A DNA stretch of 64,000 bases from an uncultured Bacillaceae bacterium (GTDB lineage Bacteria > Bacillota > Bacilli > Bacillales > Caldibacillaceae), in the NCBI GenBank assembly GCA_937934645.1, contig CALGYZ010000065.1, forward strand, positions 1 through 64,000. Reading direction: 5' to 3'. Under the pieces are notes generated by a model. It had not been told where the DNA came from. It was given only the letters and a program-made list of their open reading frames with translations, and ran no database searches. The translations under genes were made by a program, and so were the position numbers. Positions 63,626 through 64,000 of this stretch are shown here, piece after piece. Numbering within the stretch: position 1 is the first letter of the stretch; the number at the start of each line of letters is the position of its first letter.

Positions 63626-63914
63626 TGTTTGAAATCTTAACAAAATGAACTTCCGGCTTGTATACGCTGATGTTATTGCCGAAAAGCTGTTGTTGATTAT
63701 TATTTCAAATTCGAGGCATTTTTCTTGTGCTGATCTGATTTAACTTGTAAAGTGATGATAAAAAAAGAATGAATTCCTATTGCGAACAACCATTTAAGGG
63801 AGAACAAAAGATTTGGCATAAACTTGTGACAAAGCTGTAAAAGCATGCCGAAAGGAAATGAGAGAACGAATTTTACCGTCCCTTGATTTGGAAAACGAAA
63901 GAGAGCGAATATTT

Positions 63915-64000
63915 ATGTATAAAATACCGGGACACCATCATATTTCCATGATTATAAAAGATGCAAAACGAAATAATCATTTTTATAAAAATATTCTCGG
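63915..64000 (+). CDS. VOC-family ring-cleaving dioxygenase, N-terminal start (cut by window end)
   Basis: ATG 63915 opens MYKIPGHHHISMIIKDAKRN and HFYKNILG, the first module of MhqO/CatE-type glyoxalase-fold dioxygenases; HHIS contains the first metal histidine. GAAAGAGAG precedes it. Only 28 codons are in the window. Confidence 0.75.
   Translation, partial: MYKIPGHHHISMIIKDAKRNNHFYKNIL

Noticed and set aside
63401..63640. 79-aa hydrophobic frame after the Fur promoter as a gene
   Set aside because: Its end lies beyond a strong terminator, so the message would end before the stop codon.
1..64000. CRISPR arrays, tRNA/rRNA genes, complete insertion sequences or prophage
   Set aside because: I found no regularly spaced repeats, cloverleaf sequences, transposase motifs or phage modules when reading both strands; short tRNA-like folds could still escape reading by eye.

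Overview
The window looks like chromosome of a low-to-mid GC Bacillota, most likely a Bacillaceae (Bacillus, Caldibacillus or a relative). The signs are strong AGGAGG-type ribosome binding sites, frequent TTG/GTG starts, hairpin-plus-T-run terminators after most units, and Bacillus-type families (RtcB, YqjA-like, YeiH, HAAS/DUF4097, YncB-like nuclease). A glycyl radical enzyme plus candidate FNR- and Rex-type DNA sites suggest a facultative anaerobe. I saw no tRNA, rRNA, CRISPR array, complete insertion sequence or prophage.

Layout. 1-8.2 kb: end of pcm, a quinone oxidoreductase, rtcB, then an XRE-cupin regulator with hyuA-hyuB and the stump of a permease. 8.5-16 kb: a HAD phosphatase, a secreted thermonuclease lipoprotein, a decayed cluster of small genes, a membrane-anchored protein, an HD hydrolase, an acetyltransferase and two small membrane proteins. 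16-25.1 kb: a sugar locus with a ROK kinase, a frameshifted PTS EIIC, a fructose-6-phosphate-aldolase-like transaldolase, a SorC regulator, a 77-aa protein, a glycyl radical enzyme (GRE), a DeoR regulator and the GRE activase. 25.2-34.5 kb: HxlR and LLM oxidoreductase, TatD, a deaminase, a hydroxyacid dehydrogenase with a GntP permease, and two HAD phosphatases flanking a DeoR regulator. 34.6-45 kb: LysE, broken wrbA, a double AhpD protein, a nucleotidyltransferase, ABC remnants, an AbrB-type membrane protein, PadR-HAAS-DUF4097, and an ArsR operon with very small membrane proteins. 45-57.4 kb: nanE, a flavin reductase, a saccharopine-dehydrogenase-like protein, an acetyltransferase, YeiH with a broken LysR, two MFS transporters, a frameshifted SDR and a VOC protein. 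57.5-64 kb: a decayed OLD/AAA ATPase, an efflux MFS with a partner gene behind a leader terminator, a UvrC-like fragment, YqjA split by a stop codon, asparaginase, a Fur-controlled transcription unit without a convincing ORF, and the start of a VOC dioxygenase.

The most coherent system is the 16-25 kb locus. GRE + activase + FSA-type aldolase + sugar kinase + PTS EIIC matches the components of the radical 'anhydroglycolysis' route reported for E. coli YbiW/PflD with FsaA/B (1,5-anhydrohexitol 6-phosphate to 1-deoxyfructose 6-phosphate, then glyceraldehyde 3-phosphate plus hydroxyacetone). The substrate here is inferred, and the permease is frameshifted.

A second theme is gene disruption. At least a dozen genes carry frameshifts, in-frame stops or truncations, often next to intact promoters, operators and terminators. 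This could be real decay, or in part sequence error; reads would decide.
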